In this document: positions 27,977-37,491 of the stretch, piece after piece
Position numbering within the stretch: the stretch's first letter is position 1
How the letters are laid out: the number at the start of each line of letters is the position of its first letter
The notes under the pieces: model-generated
The model's database searches: none
Seen by the model: only the letters and a program-made list of their open reading frames with translations
Told to the model about the DNA's origin: nothing
Source of the DNA: a virus
Length of the DNA: 41,872 nucleotides
Virus record (IMG/VR): IMGVR_UViG_3300038306_000028
Location: 1-41,872 of that record
Reading direction: 5' to 3' (one strand)
Position numbers and translations under genes: made by a program

Positions 27977-28014
27977 GGGCATCCTAGAGTAGCAGCTAGG
28001 ATGCCCTATTTTTT
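27977..28014 (+). terminator. Intrinsic terminator after the capsid gene
   Basis: An 11-bp perfect stem, GGGCATCCTAG and CTAGGATGCCC, with an 8-base loop and then TATTTTTT. It sits 43 bases after the capsid stop, the same place as T-phi after T7 gene 10, where it limits late transcription downstream. The best terminator in the window. Confidence 0.92.
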
Positions 28015-28041
28015 ATTAACTCTGAATACACGGAGTCTCTA

Positions 28042-28662
28042 ATGGCTATAGCAAGAACGACTGAGTTGCAGGCAGTGAACACGATGCTGTCGGCTGTTGG
28101 AGAACCTCCAATCACGCACTTAGAAGGGCAGAAGAACGCTGACGCAGCGATCGCTAGAAACATCCTCACTGAGATCAGTAGGGACGTTCAGACAGCAGGC
28201 TGGCATTTCAATCTACAGAAGAAAGTTTCACTGACTCCAGACAGTAGTTCATTCATCTACCTCCCCGACAACGTAGTCCGGGTTGATATCGATTACTGGA
28301 CGGATGGAACAGGAAGTGGAGACAGGCGTGACATCACGCAGCGTGGCGACAGGCTCTTCAACCGGACGGACAACAGCTACAAGTTTACGAAGGCTGTCGT
28401 AGCTACTGTCGTCTACTTGCTCGAATGGACGGAGCTACCTGAGCCTGTCCGACGTTTCATCACGGTCCAGTCTTCCAGAGTGTTCCAGGACAGGATGGTA
28501 GGCAGTCAGGCGCACCACCAATTCTCTCAAGAAGATGAAGTCAGGGCGCGAGCTTTGCTTCGTGAGTTCGAAATGGACACTGCGGATACTTCTATCTTCG
28601 ACAATTACGACACTTACAAGTCAGTAGCTCGCCGCTCTGCACTCCGAGGGTCTTCCTTCTAA
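28042..28662 (+). CDS. Tail tubular protein A (T7 gp11-like)
   Basis: A 206-residue protein. The start, TTELQAVNTMLSAVGEPPIT, then HLEGQKNADAAIARNILTEI and VQTAGWHFNL, aligns with the T7 gp11 family (ELSAVNDILASIGEPPVS in T7). The rest, LPDNVVRVDIDYW and PEPVRRFITVQSSRVFQDRM, is also family-like. Twelve copies form the gatekeeper ring between portal and nozzle. The stop overlaps the next start by one base. Confidence 0.94.
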   Translation: MAIARTTELQAVNTMLSAVGEPPITHLEGQKNADAAIARNILTEISRDVQTAGWHFNLQKKVSLTPDSSSFIYLPDNVVRVDIDYWTDGTGSGDRRDITQRGDRLFNRTDNSYKFTKAVVATVVYLLEWTELPEPVRRFITVQSSRVFQDRMVGSQAHHQFSQEDEVRARALLREFEMDTADTSIFDNYDTYKSVARRSALRGSSF

Positions 28663-31600
28663 TGCCGTTAATCTCTACTAGCTTTCCGAACCTTAGCGGT
28701 GGAGTTTCACAGCAGCCTTCAACACAGCGTCTAGAGAACCAATGTGAGGCGCAGGAAAACGCGGTTCCGCTGATTATTGGCGGACTAGTGAAGAGACCTC
28801 CAACAGAGTTCGTCTCCCAGCTTAAAAAGTCTGGAGGAGCAACTAACTTAAATCTCAGTGATTCGTTCGTCCACTTCATTCAGCGTGATGAGACAGAGAA
28901 GTATATCCTAGCAGTAGCTCCTCTAGGTGGCCTGTATCTGTATGACTTAGATGGGCAGCACCAGAACGTCTACTACCCGTATGGAACTACTTCAATCCAG
29001 TATTTAGCGGATGCTACACAGGCGTCAATAAGAGCTACGACTATCGGTGACGTTACTTATCTTCTGAACACGAAGATGCCGGTAGTTATGAAGTCTACGG
29101 TTAGTCCTGGAAGTCTGCAAACGCATGAAGCGATGATCTGGATCAAGTCCGCTAACTACGGGGCAAAGGTCAAAGCGAGCTTCAACTTGGACGGTGGAGG
29201 CACAGTAACTAGCATAGAAGTGCTACATGAGCAGGCAACGGCAACGAACCCCGCGACCGCTGCATCCACAGCCGACATCGCGGAAGCACTGACGAACGGT
29301 GTTCCTAGTGGAACGTCGAACAATATTTCGGGGCCGACTGAGGGCTTAAACGATATTACAGACGTCACTGCGGTCAGGAGCGGTAGCGTAATCTATGTTA
29401 CGCACGCGTCAGCTTTCACGATCGAGTTAGATGATCATTTCGGTGGTAATGCTGCGGTCCTCATCCGAAGCCCTGTCGGGGAGTTCTCTGATCTTCCGGG
29501 TGTCGCTAAGCATGGACAGATACTGTTCATCCAGGGGGATCCTGAGACTGAAATAGATGACTACTACGTTAAGTTTGTGACGGTGTCAGGGATTGCGGGA
29601 TCATTTGGAACTGGAGCCTGGGTTGAGACTGCGGCTCCCGGCATCAGCTACGAATTAGACAGCGCGACGATGCCTCACATCCTCGTCAGACAGCCTGATC
29701 TCTCTTGGCAGATAAAGCCTGCGGATGGTCTGACTCCTCAGAATAACGCTAGCTCGGCAGTGAGTTGGGAAACGTTCAAGTTCTCAGACCGCTCTACTGG
29801 ATCTGACTTGACTAACCCTCTTCCTTCTTTCGTAGGGAAAACGATCAGTGAGATGAATTACTTCAAAGGAAGGCTCGTCTTCCTTAGCGGTGAGAACTGT
29901 AGTCTCAGTGAAGCAGGGGAGTTCTTCAACTTCTTCCGCAATACGGTGACGTATCTGCCGGACTCAGCCCCCATTGATGTAGGAGTAGGTGGAACATCTA
30001 TTAACAAGCTTCGCCGCTCTCAGCCCTTCAGTGATCGTCTCGTGCTCTTCTCGGACCTGACGCAGTTCGTGTTGCAGGGAATCCCTACGCTGACCCCGCG
30101 AACTGCGACGATTACTGAAGTGACTAACTTCAACGCATCCACAGTCGCTGCGCCTAGCCCTGCTGGCAATACTCTATTCTTCTCTTTTGACAGGGGAGAC
30201 TTCAGCGGCATCCGAGAGTTCTATAAGACGGGCCAGGATGAGTTGAACTTCGATGCCGTGGAGGCGTCGGCACAGGTTCCTAAGTATATCGAGGGAACGA
30301 TCAAGACGCTGGCAACTACGACCCACGAAGACTTACTCGTCATCAGGGCTGACCCTAGCAACACGCTGTATGCGTTCAAGTTCCTCAAATCAGATCAAGG
30401 TCGTGTCCAGGCTGCTTGGTTTAAGATGACTTTCACGGATACTGAGATCGTTGAAGCTCACTTTCTTCAGCAGACTCTGTATATGGTTACGGTGCGAGAC
30501 GGTGAGTCCTGGCTGGAGAAGATGGACTTCCAGACCGGCAAAGTAGACGCAGGGGCTGACTACGTCACGACGTTAGATAACAGGATCAAAGTAGTAGGAG
30601 ATGGTGCGGACAATGCGGCTGGTGGCTTCACGATCAACTTAACGAACACGGCACGCCCTGAATACAGCTTCACGGCTTCTCAGCAGGCAGCTGTCCAAGT
30701 CGTATCTACGGACGGCGAAGTAATGACGATTGCGTCAGTCTCCAATGCGGAAACGGCAGCCGTGGCAGCCACAGGGCGCGGCGATGAGCTAGTAACTGGC
30801 GGTGGCTTCAGCACGGATTCTGACTGGACTAAGAGTTCGGGAACGACGGTTGCTAATGAACAGTGCAGGTTGTCGTCATCCGATGGTGGAGCGCAGTCTC
30901 TGAGCCAGACCAGCGCAGGATTCACGGCTACGCAGGGTAAGATCGTAGAAGTGACGCTAACAATCAAGGCCGTAGTCTCTGGTAGTATTCGGTGTTACTT
31001 TCTAGGTGGTCCTACTACTTACTCTTTCCCGGCTACAGTAGGGACACATTCTTTGACGTTCATCAATGAAGGAACTGGAGTAGGTGATTTCAGAGTTCTG
31101 AACACGGGCGTTACCGACATCACGTTTGACGGACTCTCCGTAAAAGAAGTATTAAGCTTTGGCAGCGAGTTAGTCATCAACGGCGGATTTGGAGCCACTA
31201 CTGTTTACGGCAGTGAACTAACGACGCACGGCGACTTTGAGGTGATCGTCGGGTCCGAGCTAGTCACTAACGGGACTTTTGATACAGACATTACTGGGTG
31301 GTCGAGCACAACTGTAGGCACCGGCAGTGCTTCGTGGGACAGTTCAGGCAAGGCGAAGTTGAGTAACTCAGATGGCACTTGGACGAATTATGCAGCACTT
31401 CACCAAGAGGTGACGGTCGTAGTCGGTAAGACTTACCGAGTCCAAGCCGCTAAATCTGGGGCTGCCGCAGGCGTTGGATGCCGATTCGCTCTAGGTGATA
31501 CCCAGTGGGGCAACAGCTATCTGTATACCTCGACCTACGTGGTCGCTGTAGACACTACTGTAACCGCGACATCCACGAGTCTGTGGATCATGCTCCTAAA

Positions 31601-32825
31601 CGCTGAGAACACAGGGGACGCGACCTTTGACGATGTCACGGTCACTGAAGTCATTGAGCCTGCCTGGACGAAGAGTGCGGGGGCGACTATCTCTAGTGGT
31701 GTAGCTCGGATCGTATCAACGGCGGGGGAGAGCCAATACGTTCTGCAAACTGGCTACTCAGACTCGACTGGTAAGCTCCACGAAATATCATTAGATATTA
31801 CGGTGGCTACGGCGGGAAGCTTACTAGTAGGCTTCGAGGAGACAGGTGTATACGCAGTTATCCCAGGCACAGTGGGGACGCATACGGCTACGTTAATGAA
31901 CAACGGCCCGACGGGTCAATTTGCTATTAACCGGAACAGTACAGAAGACCCAACTGACATCACGTTCGACAACGTCAGCGTCCGGCAGATAATGCCGCCA
32001 ACGGGTTGGACGGACGCATCTGAAAGCCCTGGTAGTATCCAGACGGACGGCACCGGGCATCTACAGCTAAACAACCCGAACGGTCTCACCACGGAGGAAG
32101 GCAAGGCCGCCCACGAAGTGCCTGTAGTGATTGGCTCGACTTACCGGGTGAAGATGGAGCGCACCGGAGGCAACAGCTACGTCACGCTAGGGTCAGTTGC
32201 GCTGGCCGCAGACTACTGGGACTCTGACTTCCTGACGACTGATGTCGATGTACTTGTCGTGGCAACGACAACGAGCCTGTTCATCACGGCAAGGAACTAC
32301 AATTCAACAACAGCAGCCCTAATTGACAACGTCAGCACTAAGGAAGTGCTTCCTGAGACAGCAGGGTCTAGCAGTTTCACGACTCCGACGATTACGCTAG
32401 AAGAAGAGTTCTCGGCAACGGACGAGTTCTACGTCGGCATCCCTTACGTGATGAAGTATGAGGCTACGAAGCCGACTCTAAAGCAGGCGCGTCAGGCTGG
32501 AGGAGTAGAAACAGTTGTTACTGGTCGCCATCAGCTTCGCTATATGTCGGTCACTTATGAAGACACTGCGTTCTTCAAAGTCAAAGTCACGCAGCTAATC
32601 GCTGACAAAGAAGGAGAGACGATTGAATACCCGTTCTCAGGAAGGTTCCTAAGCACTGGCGGATATCTAGGGTCTGTCCCTAGCGCGAGTGGAACTTTCA
32701 GATTCCCTGTGTTCGCTCAGTCTGACGAAGTCAAGATCGAGATCGAGAACGGTAGCCCGCTACCTAGTAACATCCAGTCGATCGCTTTTGAAGCTCAATA
32801 CACGAGCCGCAGCACCCGTGCGTAA
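28662..32825 (+). CDS. Tail tubular protein B (T7 gp12-like nozzle) with inserted CBM-like modules
   Basis: A 1387-residue nozzle protein, nearly twice T7 gp12 (794). Residues 1 to about 700 are gp12-like (ISTSFPNLSGGVSQQPSTQR at the start; FVGKTISEMNYFKGRLVFLS; FVLQGIPTLTPRTATITEVT). Residues about 1230-1387 resume the family (FYVGIPYVMKYEATKPTLKQ, then FSGRFLSTGGYLGSVPSASG). Between them, residues 707-1229 form a block of four jelly-roll, carbohydrate-binding-like modules, recognised by ELVTNGTFDTDITGW starts and FDDVTVTEV endings. Modules 2-4 are nested (separate entries). The nozzle is exposed on the tail, so the modules may bind cell-surface polysaccharide as extra adsorption domains. 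Frame is uninterrupted across all junctions. Confidence 0.92.
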   Translation: MPLISTSFPNLSGGVSQQPSTQRLENQCEAQENAVPLIIGGLVKRPPTEFVSQLKKSGGATNLNLSDSFVHFIQRDETEKYILAVAPLGGLYLYDLDGQHQNVYYPYGTTSIQYLADATQASIRATTIGDVTYLLNTKMPVVMKSTVSPGSLQTHEAMIWIKSANYGAKVKASFNLDGGGTVTSIEVLHEQATATNPATAASTADIAEALTNGVPSGTSNNISGPTEGLNDITDVTAVRSGSVIYVTHASAFTIELDDHFGGNAAVLIRSPVGEFSDLPGVAKHGQILFIQGDPETEIDDYYVKFVTVSGIAGSFGTGAWVETAAPGISYELDSATMPHILVRQPDLSWQIKPADGLTPQNNASSAVSWETFKFSDRSTGSDLTNPLPSFVGKTISEMNYFKGRLVFLSGENCSLSEAGEFFNFFRNTVTYLPDSAPIDVGVGGTSINKLRRSQPFSDRLVLFSDLTQFVLQGIPTLTPRTATITEVTNFNASTVAAPSPAGNTLFFSFDRGDFSGIREFYKTGQDELNFDAVEASAQVPKYIEGTIKTLATTTHEDLLVIRADPSNTLYAFKFLKSDQGRVQAAWFKMTFTDTEIVEAHFLQQTLYMVTVRDGESWLEKMDFQTGKVDAGADYVTTLDNRIKVVGDGADNAAGGFTINLTNTARPEYSFTASQQAAVQVVSTDGEVMTIASVSNAETAAVAATGRGDELVTGGGFSTDSDWTKSSGTTVANEQCRLSSSDGGAQSLSQTSAGFTATQGKIVEVTLTIKAVVSGSIRCYFLGGPTTYSFPATVGTHSLTFINEGTGVGDFRVLNTGVTDITFDGLSVKEVLSFGSELVINGGFGATTVYGSELTTHGDFEVIVGSELVTNGTFDTDITGWSSTTVGTGSASWDSSGKAKLSNSDGTWTNYAALHQEVTVVVGKTYRVQAAKSGAAAGVGCRFALGDTQWGNSYLYTSTYVVAVDTTVTATSTSLWIMLLNAENTGDATFDDVTVTEVIEPAWTKSAGATISSGVARIVSTAGESQYVLQTGYSDSTGKLHEISLDITVATAGSLLVGFEETGVYAVIPGTVGTHTATLMNNGPTGQFAINRNSTEDPTDITFDNVSVRQIMPPTGWTDASESPGSIQTDGTGHLQLNNPNGLTTEEGKAAHEVPVVIGSTYRVKMERTGGNSYVTLGSVALAADYWDSDFLTTDVDVLVVATTTSLFITARNYNSTTAALIDNVSTKEVLPETAGSSSFTTPTITLEEEFSATDEFYVGIPYVMKYEATKPTLKQARQAGGVETVVTGRHQLRYMSVTYEDTAFFKVKVTQLIADKEGETIEYPFSGRFLSTGGYLGSVPSASGTFRFPVFAQSDEVKIEIENGSPLPSNIQSIAFEAQYTSRSTRA
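30780..31151 (+). other. CBM-like module 1 in the nozzle protein (residues 707-830)
   Basis: A continuous 124-residue module from GDELVTGGGFSTDSDW to FDGLSVKEV. It has the same type and length as the rejoined module 3, for example DWTKSSGTTV here and AWTKSAGATI there. Confidence 0.8.
31161..31208 (+). other. CBM-like module 4, detached N-terminal edge (residues 834-849)
   Basis: GSELVINGGFGATTVY, the first strand of a module whose remainder lies at 31995-32348. It is separated from it by modules 3 and 2. Confidence 0.72.
31209..31247 (+). other. CBM-like module 3, detached N-terminal edge (residues 850-862)
   Basis: GSELTTHGDFEVI, the first strand of a module whose remainder lies at 31656-31991, after module 2. 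Confidence 0.72.
31251..31652 (+). other. CBM-like module 2, innermost and intact (residues 864-997)
   Basis: A continuous 134-residue module from GSELVTNGTFDTDITGW to FDDVTVTEV, with HQEVTVVVGKTYRVQAAKSG in the middle. It has the same type and length as the rejoined module 4. Confidence 0.82.
31656..31991 (+). other. CBM-like module 3, main part
   Basis: EPAWTKSAGATISS to FDNVSVRQI, 112 residues. With its detached 13-residue edge it totals 125, matching module 1 (124). Confidence 0.75.
31995..32348 (+). other. CBM-like module 4, main part
   Basis: PPTGWTDASESPGSIQ to IDNVSTKEV, 118 residues. With its detached 16-residue edge it totals 134, matching module 2 (134). Confidence 0.75.
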
Positions 32826-32828
32826 CTT

Positions 32829-33287
32829 ATGAAAGCTAGCTACCGTATCGCTGTAGAAGCTGACATCGATGTAGTCGCCCAGGACATGCGCGAAGCGGAC
32901 AAGGATGAAGTAGAAGCCTCTGGGGGCTTCAGCCCTCTAGAGGCTCTCCTAGTGAGCTACAGAGCCTCTGAGCCGTGTTATGCAGCTACGCTGGATGACA
33001 GGGCTGTAGCACTCTTTGGAGTGTCTCCGGCGGACGCTGACGTAGGCGTCATCTGGATGCTAGGAACTAACGATATTACGGACCACCCTGTGACTTTCAT
33101 GCGGTGGTCTAGAACAGTTGTCCCAATGCTCATCCGTCCGTATAAGATGGTATGCAACATTGTCGATAAAAGAAATACGGCCCACGTTGAGTGGATCAGA
33201 AGAACGGGATTCTCGTTCATCCGAGAAATCATTCATGGACCACAGAACATTACATTTTACGAGTTTGCGAGGTTAAACGATGTGTGA
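32829..33287 (+). CDS. Internal virion protein A (T7 gp13-like, DUF2833)
   Basis: A 152-residue protein of the gp13/DUF2833 family, which has a GNAT acetyltransferase-like shape: YRIAVEADIDVVAQDMREAD, PCYAATLDDRAVALFGVSP, GVIWMLGTNDITDHPVTFM, and the C-terminal RRTGFSFIREI. In T7, gp13 is a minor core protein needed for virion stability and infection. It sits 3 bases after the nozzle gene and overlaps gp14-like by 8 bases. The acetyl-CoA loop looks degenerate, so catalysis is unlikely. Confidence 0.88.
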   Translation: MKASYRIAVEADIDVVAQDMREADKDEVEASGGFSPLEALLVSYRASEPCYAATLDDRAVALFGVSPADADVGVIWMLGTNDITDHPVTFMRWSRTVVPMLIRPYKMVCNIVDKRNTAHVEWIRRTGFSFIREIIHGPQNITFYEFARLNDV

Positions 33288-34059
33288 GCCAGTATCAATC
33301 GCTATGGCAGTCATAGGAGTCGCCTCCGCTGCGGCCCAAGCTCGTCAGGCAAAAAAAGGAGCAGAAGCACAGTCTAAGGCTAATAGGGACTTGTCGATCT
33401 GGCAGAAAGACTCTTTTGACAGGGCTGTAGATTTCCAGCAAGAGGTATCAGAGTGGAAGAACGAGAACTTTGCTACACTAGTAGAGTCAGAGAAGCAGTC
33501 TCTGTCAGGTCAGTATCAGTCCGTATACGAGAAGATCGATCAGATCCGAGACAAGGAAATGGACGAGCTTAATCAGTATAGCATTGCAGCCGCTAACGCT
33601 AAGGGGACCGTAGCTACGTCAGCAGCAGAAGCGGAGACGACAGGCAACTCTGTAGCTCTATCTAAACAGCAGTATGACGTAATGGAAGCTAGGGCTACTT
33701 TCCTTGCTTTTAAGAACGTGACTAATCAAGTCAAGCAATCGGAACGACAGATGCAGGCAATGCAGGCTCGCTCCCAGTCCATCATCAATCAAGCACTCCC
33801 AGGACCGATGCAGCCGATTGACCCAGCGCAGCCTGTTCAGCAGATCCAGTCTCCGAGCATGGCTCCTTATCTGATCCAGGGAGCAAGTTCCATCGTTGGC
33901 GCAGCCGCTCATTACCAGACGGGAACGTCTCTCGCCCCACCTATTGCAGCTACAGCTACATCTACTCCTAGCAATACTAACACGTATAGTACGTCGCTTC
34001 CTACTACTAGCAATACTTACACGTATGGCGGGCAGAGCACTTACTATGGGGGATTCTAA
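33280..34059 (+). CDS. Internal virion protein B (T7 gp14-like)
   Basis: A 259-residue protein. The start, VSIAMAVIGVASAAAQARQA followed by KKGAEAQSKANRDLS, is the hallmark of gp14-like proteins: a short hydrophobic segment, then a long helix. The middle is helical (NQVKQSERQMQAMQARSQS) and the C-terminus is Ser/Thr/Tyr-rich (TSLPTTSNTYTYGGQSTYYG). It is ejected first and forms a pore in the outer membrane in T7. The start overlaps the preceding gene by 8 bases. Confidence 0.9.
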   Translation: MCEPVSIAMAVIGVASAAAQARQAKKGAEAQSKANRDLSIWQKDSFDRAVDFQQEVSEWKNENFATLVESEKQSLSGQYQSVYEKIDQIRDKEMDELNQYSIAAANAKGTVATSAAEAETTGNSVALSKQQYDVMEARATFLAFKNVTNQVKQSERQMQAMQARSQSIINQALPGPMQPIDPAQPVQQIQSPSMAPYLIQGASSIVGAAAHYQTGTSLAPPIAATATSTPSNTNTYSTSLPTTSNTYTYGGQSTYYGGF

Positions 34060-34062
34060 ATA

Positions 34063-37000
34063 ATGGCAAGCAGACGCTTACAGCCCAACCTTCGTCTACC
34101 ACAGACGTCGCTTCCTACTACTAGAGTTACCGCTTCCCCAGTCAGCACATCAGTAACCCCTGGTAGAGCGGGTGCTCCCGTAGCTCCCGTAGCTCCCGTA
34201 AAGCCTCTCGGGGCTGACATGCAGAAAGCGCAGGAAATGGCAGCATTTGCTCAAGCTTTCTCAGGGCTGTCCCAGTCTCTTCAACAGTTCGGTCAGGCGA
34301 CTGAAAATAAGAAACGTCGAGGGAAAGCTGAGCAGAAATCTTTAGAGGCTGAGATGAAAGCGCAAGCTTTAGAGGCTTCTGAATACATCGATCTTCAAGC
34401 TTCGATGACGGGGCAGGAAATAGCGTGGCAAAAAGGATTCGTCCCATCGGAAAGCTTTTCTCAGTTTAACGCTCCCGGCTTCCCTAAGTATTTGAGTCAG
34501 GCACGCGCAAGGAAGGCTGTCCGAGAGTCCTGGGTAAAAGAACGTGAAGAGTTTGGAAAGTGGCTGAAGGAAGACCCTGAAGCGATGTCACCGAACGCGG
34601 TTACTAAGTGGTATGCTTCTAGAACTTCTTCTTTTATTGACACCATTCCAGATAATGTTGGCAACGAGAATATGTATACGGCTACGATTCTCGCAGAGAG
34701 GTCGAAGCAGCGGAGCAGTTACGTGGCTGCACATGAGAAGTTCTTAGGAGACTTCCGAGTGGCAGAGAACATGGAGCACTACAAGTCTTCAGTGATCGAG
34801 ATCGTCAACGGCACTATGCCGGTGCCTGATTCGCATCCGGCTCCAGACGATGGGAGTTTTTCGGCAGACGACCGGACGGTTCCATCGGCAGAAGAACAGC
34901 TAACCGCTTCTGTCAAACAGGTTGAGAATCTTATCCAGAGTTCGCTGTCTGGACCTCTTTCTAAGACGGCTAACAGAGATTTCGGGAAATGGCTCGTAGA
35001 TGCTGCGGTTGACGCCACATCGGTGGAAGAGCGTGATCGCGCTCTAGATATCTATGAGCGCGTAAGGACAGGGACAAATAAGACAGGGCTTCTAAAGAAT
35101 GTTTCTGCTAACATTATTTACAGGGACTCTAAAAACAAAGAGCTAACTGCCGGGGATAAGGTGCTGCGCCGAAAGCAGGCAACGGCGGCCTGGGACTCTA
35201 AGGCTTCTTCTGTTAGAAGCAACTTTATGTCTATGCTTACTTCAAACATAGACAGCAAAATGGACTCACAATCCGCTATTGAAGACTTAATCTTAAAAGC
35301 TGAAAGACAGCAAAGTGAACTAAGTGAAGAGGATCGTGGGGGAGTTTCGCTCAGGGTTGACGGTGACGTTCTTACGTACAGTCAAGATGGTCAAGTTCCT
35401 AAGAAGTTTGATATACCTTCTCTGTATAAGATCGCACTAACAAATAACAACCGACTTAAAGTCAACAAAGCTGCTGCTGCTGACGCTGCTTCTGGTAACC
35501 GAGCGTCTGCTGGCTGGTATAACCCGAGGGCTTACTACTCTACGAGAACAGCTGTTACAGAGAACTCAGAAAATGATCAAGTTGTAAGCGGAACGCTAAA
35601 GCTTGGAGCTAGCATTGGCAATGTTGAGGATGCGGGTTTGGATGGGCAGCAAGCAAAAGATGGCTACCTTGTCTGGAAGATGCTAGGGAATAACGAAGCT
35701 CTTAGAAATACTTACGCACCTCAAGGATCGGATACTGCCTTCTTCTACGAAGCTCTTGATGCGATCAAGAGGACGCCTGCGCTCGAACGCCGGTTCTCTA
35801 CTTATAAATCCGACGAAGAAAATCCTGGGTTTGACTGGGAGATATTTGCTCGGACGTTTGCTAACGAGCAAGAGTTGATGAGCACTGCACAGAATCCTAA
35901 GCTAATGGTAGGCATCCAAGACCTGATATATGGGGCCAAGGGTGCCGTAGGCACAGGGATTATGAGCCTCGCAGATGCGGATGATATCTCTGTCGCGGCC
36001 CGTCTTCTAAGGGTGCTTACCCCTGGTGCAACAGATGCAGAGGTCGTCGCGGCTGCAATGGAGACAAATGAGTCTCGAAAGGTTCAGATCACTACATCAG
36101 AAGGCGTTTCAAAGCTGCCAAGAGCTTCCGTCAACCAGAAGATCCTGGATGGGACTCATGATACATTAGCATCTGCATCTTACGCGCACTCTGAGACTGG
36201 TGGTCGTCTGATGCTGGAGTCGCACATCGATAAGGCTGTCAAAGTCTTAAAGGGTTCGGCTATCGAGGTCAGTATGTCTGAGCATGTCAAAGATCTAATT
36301 GACGGCATAACGGAGCTTACGAACGGCTTGAGGGCTAACGCAGGACTGTCAGTAACTCGCGCAGTGGATGGAGGGGAAGCATTCTGGCTCAACGTCTCAT
36401 GGAAGGTTGGTGGCGACACATTATCCTCACACTACCCTATTAAGCTAAGTCTTCAAGATATAGCTGCGTTGAGCGAGTATCATCAGATGAGGCATGAGCC
36501 ACGAGGGCTTAATTACCTGGAGGGCCGGGGCGGGATGCCAAGTGTGAATAACCTGATTCTGGGAAGAAAGGCTGATAAATTGAAAGCCGCTGCCTTAGAA
36601 AAGGAAAAGAGAAGACTTAAAACGGGGCTGAGCACTACCGAACCGGGCTTATCTCCGAGTGACGCTCCAGAGCGGTGGGCCAAGAATATGGTAGAAACAG
36701 AGTCTTCCAGTGACTCGCTCAGTGGATGGACACCTCTAAGACAGGGGCCATCCAGAGAAGAGACGCTTCTAGACTCTACGGTATGGGAGCAAGCACCCGA
36801 TAAAGCTCTGCGGATCCGGTGGGGTCTTCTTAAGGATCAAGTAAAGTTAGTGACTGCGGAAGAAAGAAGCATGTGGGTAGACCACGAGAGCACGCTTCCT
36901 ACGCTTCGCTGGTTCGGATTCGGAGAGCCGACTTTGACTCCTCAATCAAAAGCTAACAGAGCGGAAGCGATCAAGACTATTGGGGTCAGACTTCGTCGTC

Positions 37001-37491
37001 TTAATAACGCGGTTGCTGAGACAGAGGGGCTTCTTTTAGCGGAAGACAGAAGCGTATATGGCGAAACAAGAGAGTTCCCAGACCCATCTAAAGCTACGGG
37101 CATGTTGCCGAGTATGTATGATTGGTTCGGGATCGGAAATAAGCCTCCGATGAAGACTGTTATAAAGTTTGACTCTGAGTTCTTTGAAGGATGGTGGAAG
37201 TCTCACAAGCAAGATTACGAAAGAAAGCGTCGGGAAGAAAATAACTTTAAACCGTTGATTGGACGCTCGGGAGTCCCCGTATACGGAGTTACAGAATATG
37301 ATCTTAAGCAGAAAGCGATTCGAGATCCTAACGAAGCAATTATGGACGCTATAGATATTAGTACCGTAGCGAGGCGCGGAAACTGGAACACGGGACTCTT
37401 CGATCAGTCAGACGCTCTTCAAAATTATTTTCGGGCGTTGAGGTGGAAGCGGTTTGAACGGCTTGCTGACGAAGTAGAGGTTAAGAGATGA
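34063..37491 (+). CDS. Internal virion protein C (T7 gp15-like)
   Basis: A 1142-residue core protein between gp14-like and gp16-like genes. It is longer than T7 gp15 (747), as in many environmental T7-like phages. Pro/Val-rich N-terminus (GRAGAPVAPVAPVKPLGADM), then mostly helical with many charged residues (QFGQATENKKRRGKAEQKSL, LYKIALTNNNRLKVN). No catalytic motif seen. It would form part of the ejected periplasmic channel. Its stop overlaps the next ATG by four bases (ATGA). The call depends on size and gene order. Confidence 0.8.
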   Translation: MASRRLQPNLRLPQTSLPTTRVTASPVSTSVTPGRAGAPVAPVAPVKPLGADMQKAQEMAAFAQAFSGLSQSLQQFGQATENKKRRGKAEQKSLEAEMKAQALEASEYIDLQASMTGQEIAWQKGFVPSESFSQFNAPGFPKYLSQARARKAVRESWVKEREEFGKWLKEDPEAMSPNAVTKWYASRTSSFIDTIPDNVGNENMYTATILAERSKQRSSYVAAHEKFLGDFRVAENMEHYKSSVIEIVNGTMPVPDSHPAPDDGSFSADDRTVPSAEEQLTASVKQVENLIQSSLSGPLSKTANRDFGKWLVDAAVDATSVEERDRALDIYERVRTGTNKTGLLKNVSANIIYRDSKNKELTAGDKVLRRKQATAAWDSKASSVRSNFMSMLTSNIDSKMDSQSAIEDLILKAERQQSELSEEDRGGVSLRVDGDVLTYSQDGQVPKKFDIPSLYKIALTNNNRLKVNKAAAADAASGNRASAGWYNPRAYYSTRTAVTENSENDQVVSGTLKLGASIGNVEDAGLDGQQAKDGYLVWKMLGNNEALRNTYAPQGSDTAFFYEALDAIKRTPALERRFSTYKSDEENPGFDWEIFARTFANEQELMSTAQNPKLMVGIQDLIYGAKGAVGTGIMSLADADDISVAARLLRVLTPGATDAEVVAAAMETNESRKVQITTSEGVSKLPRASVNQKILDGTHDTLASASYAHSETGGRLMLESHIDKAVKVLKGSAIEVSMSEHVKDLIDGITELTNGLRANAGLSVTRAVDGGEAFWLNVSWKVGGDTLSSHYPIKLSLQDIAALSEYHQMRHEPRGLNYLEGRGGMPSVNNLILGRKADKLKAAALEKEKRRLKTGLSTTEPGLSPSDAPERWAKNMVETESSSDSLSGWTPLRQGPSREETLLDSTVWEQAPDKALRIRWGLLKDQVKLVTAEERSMWVDHESTLPTLRWFGFGEPTLTPQSKANRAEAIKTIGVRLRRLNNAVAETEGLLLAEDRSVYGETREFPDPSKATGMLPSMYDWFGIGNKPPMKTVIKFDSEFFEGWWKSHKQDYERKRREENNFKPLIGRSGVPVYGVTEYDLKQKAIRDPNEAIMDAIDISTVARRGNWNTGLFDQSDALQNYFRALRWKRFERLADEVEVKR

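Noticed and set aside
37267-37281. Possible eighth palindrome (TCGGGAGTCCCCGTA)
   Set aside because: The left arm lacks a G and the symmetry is broken, so it is a partial chance match inside a coding sequence.
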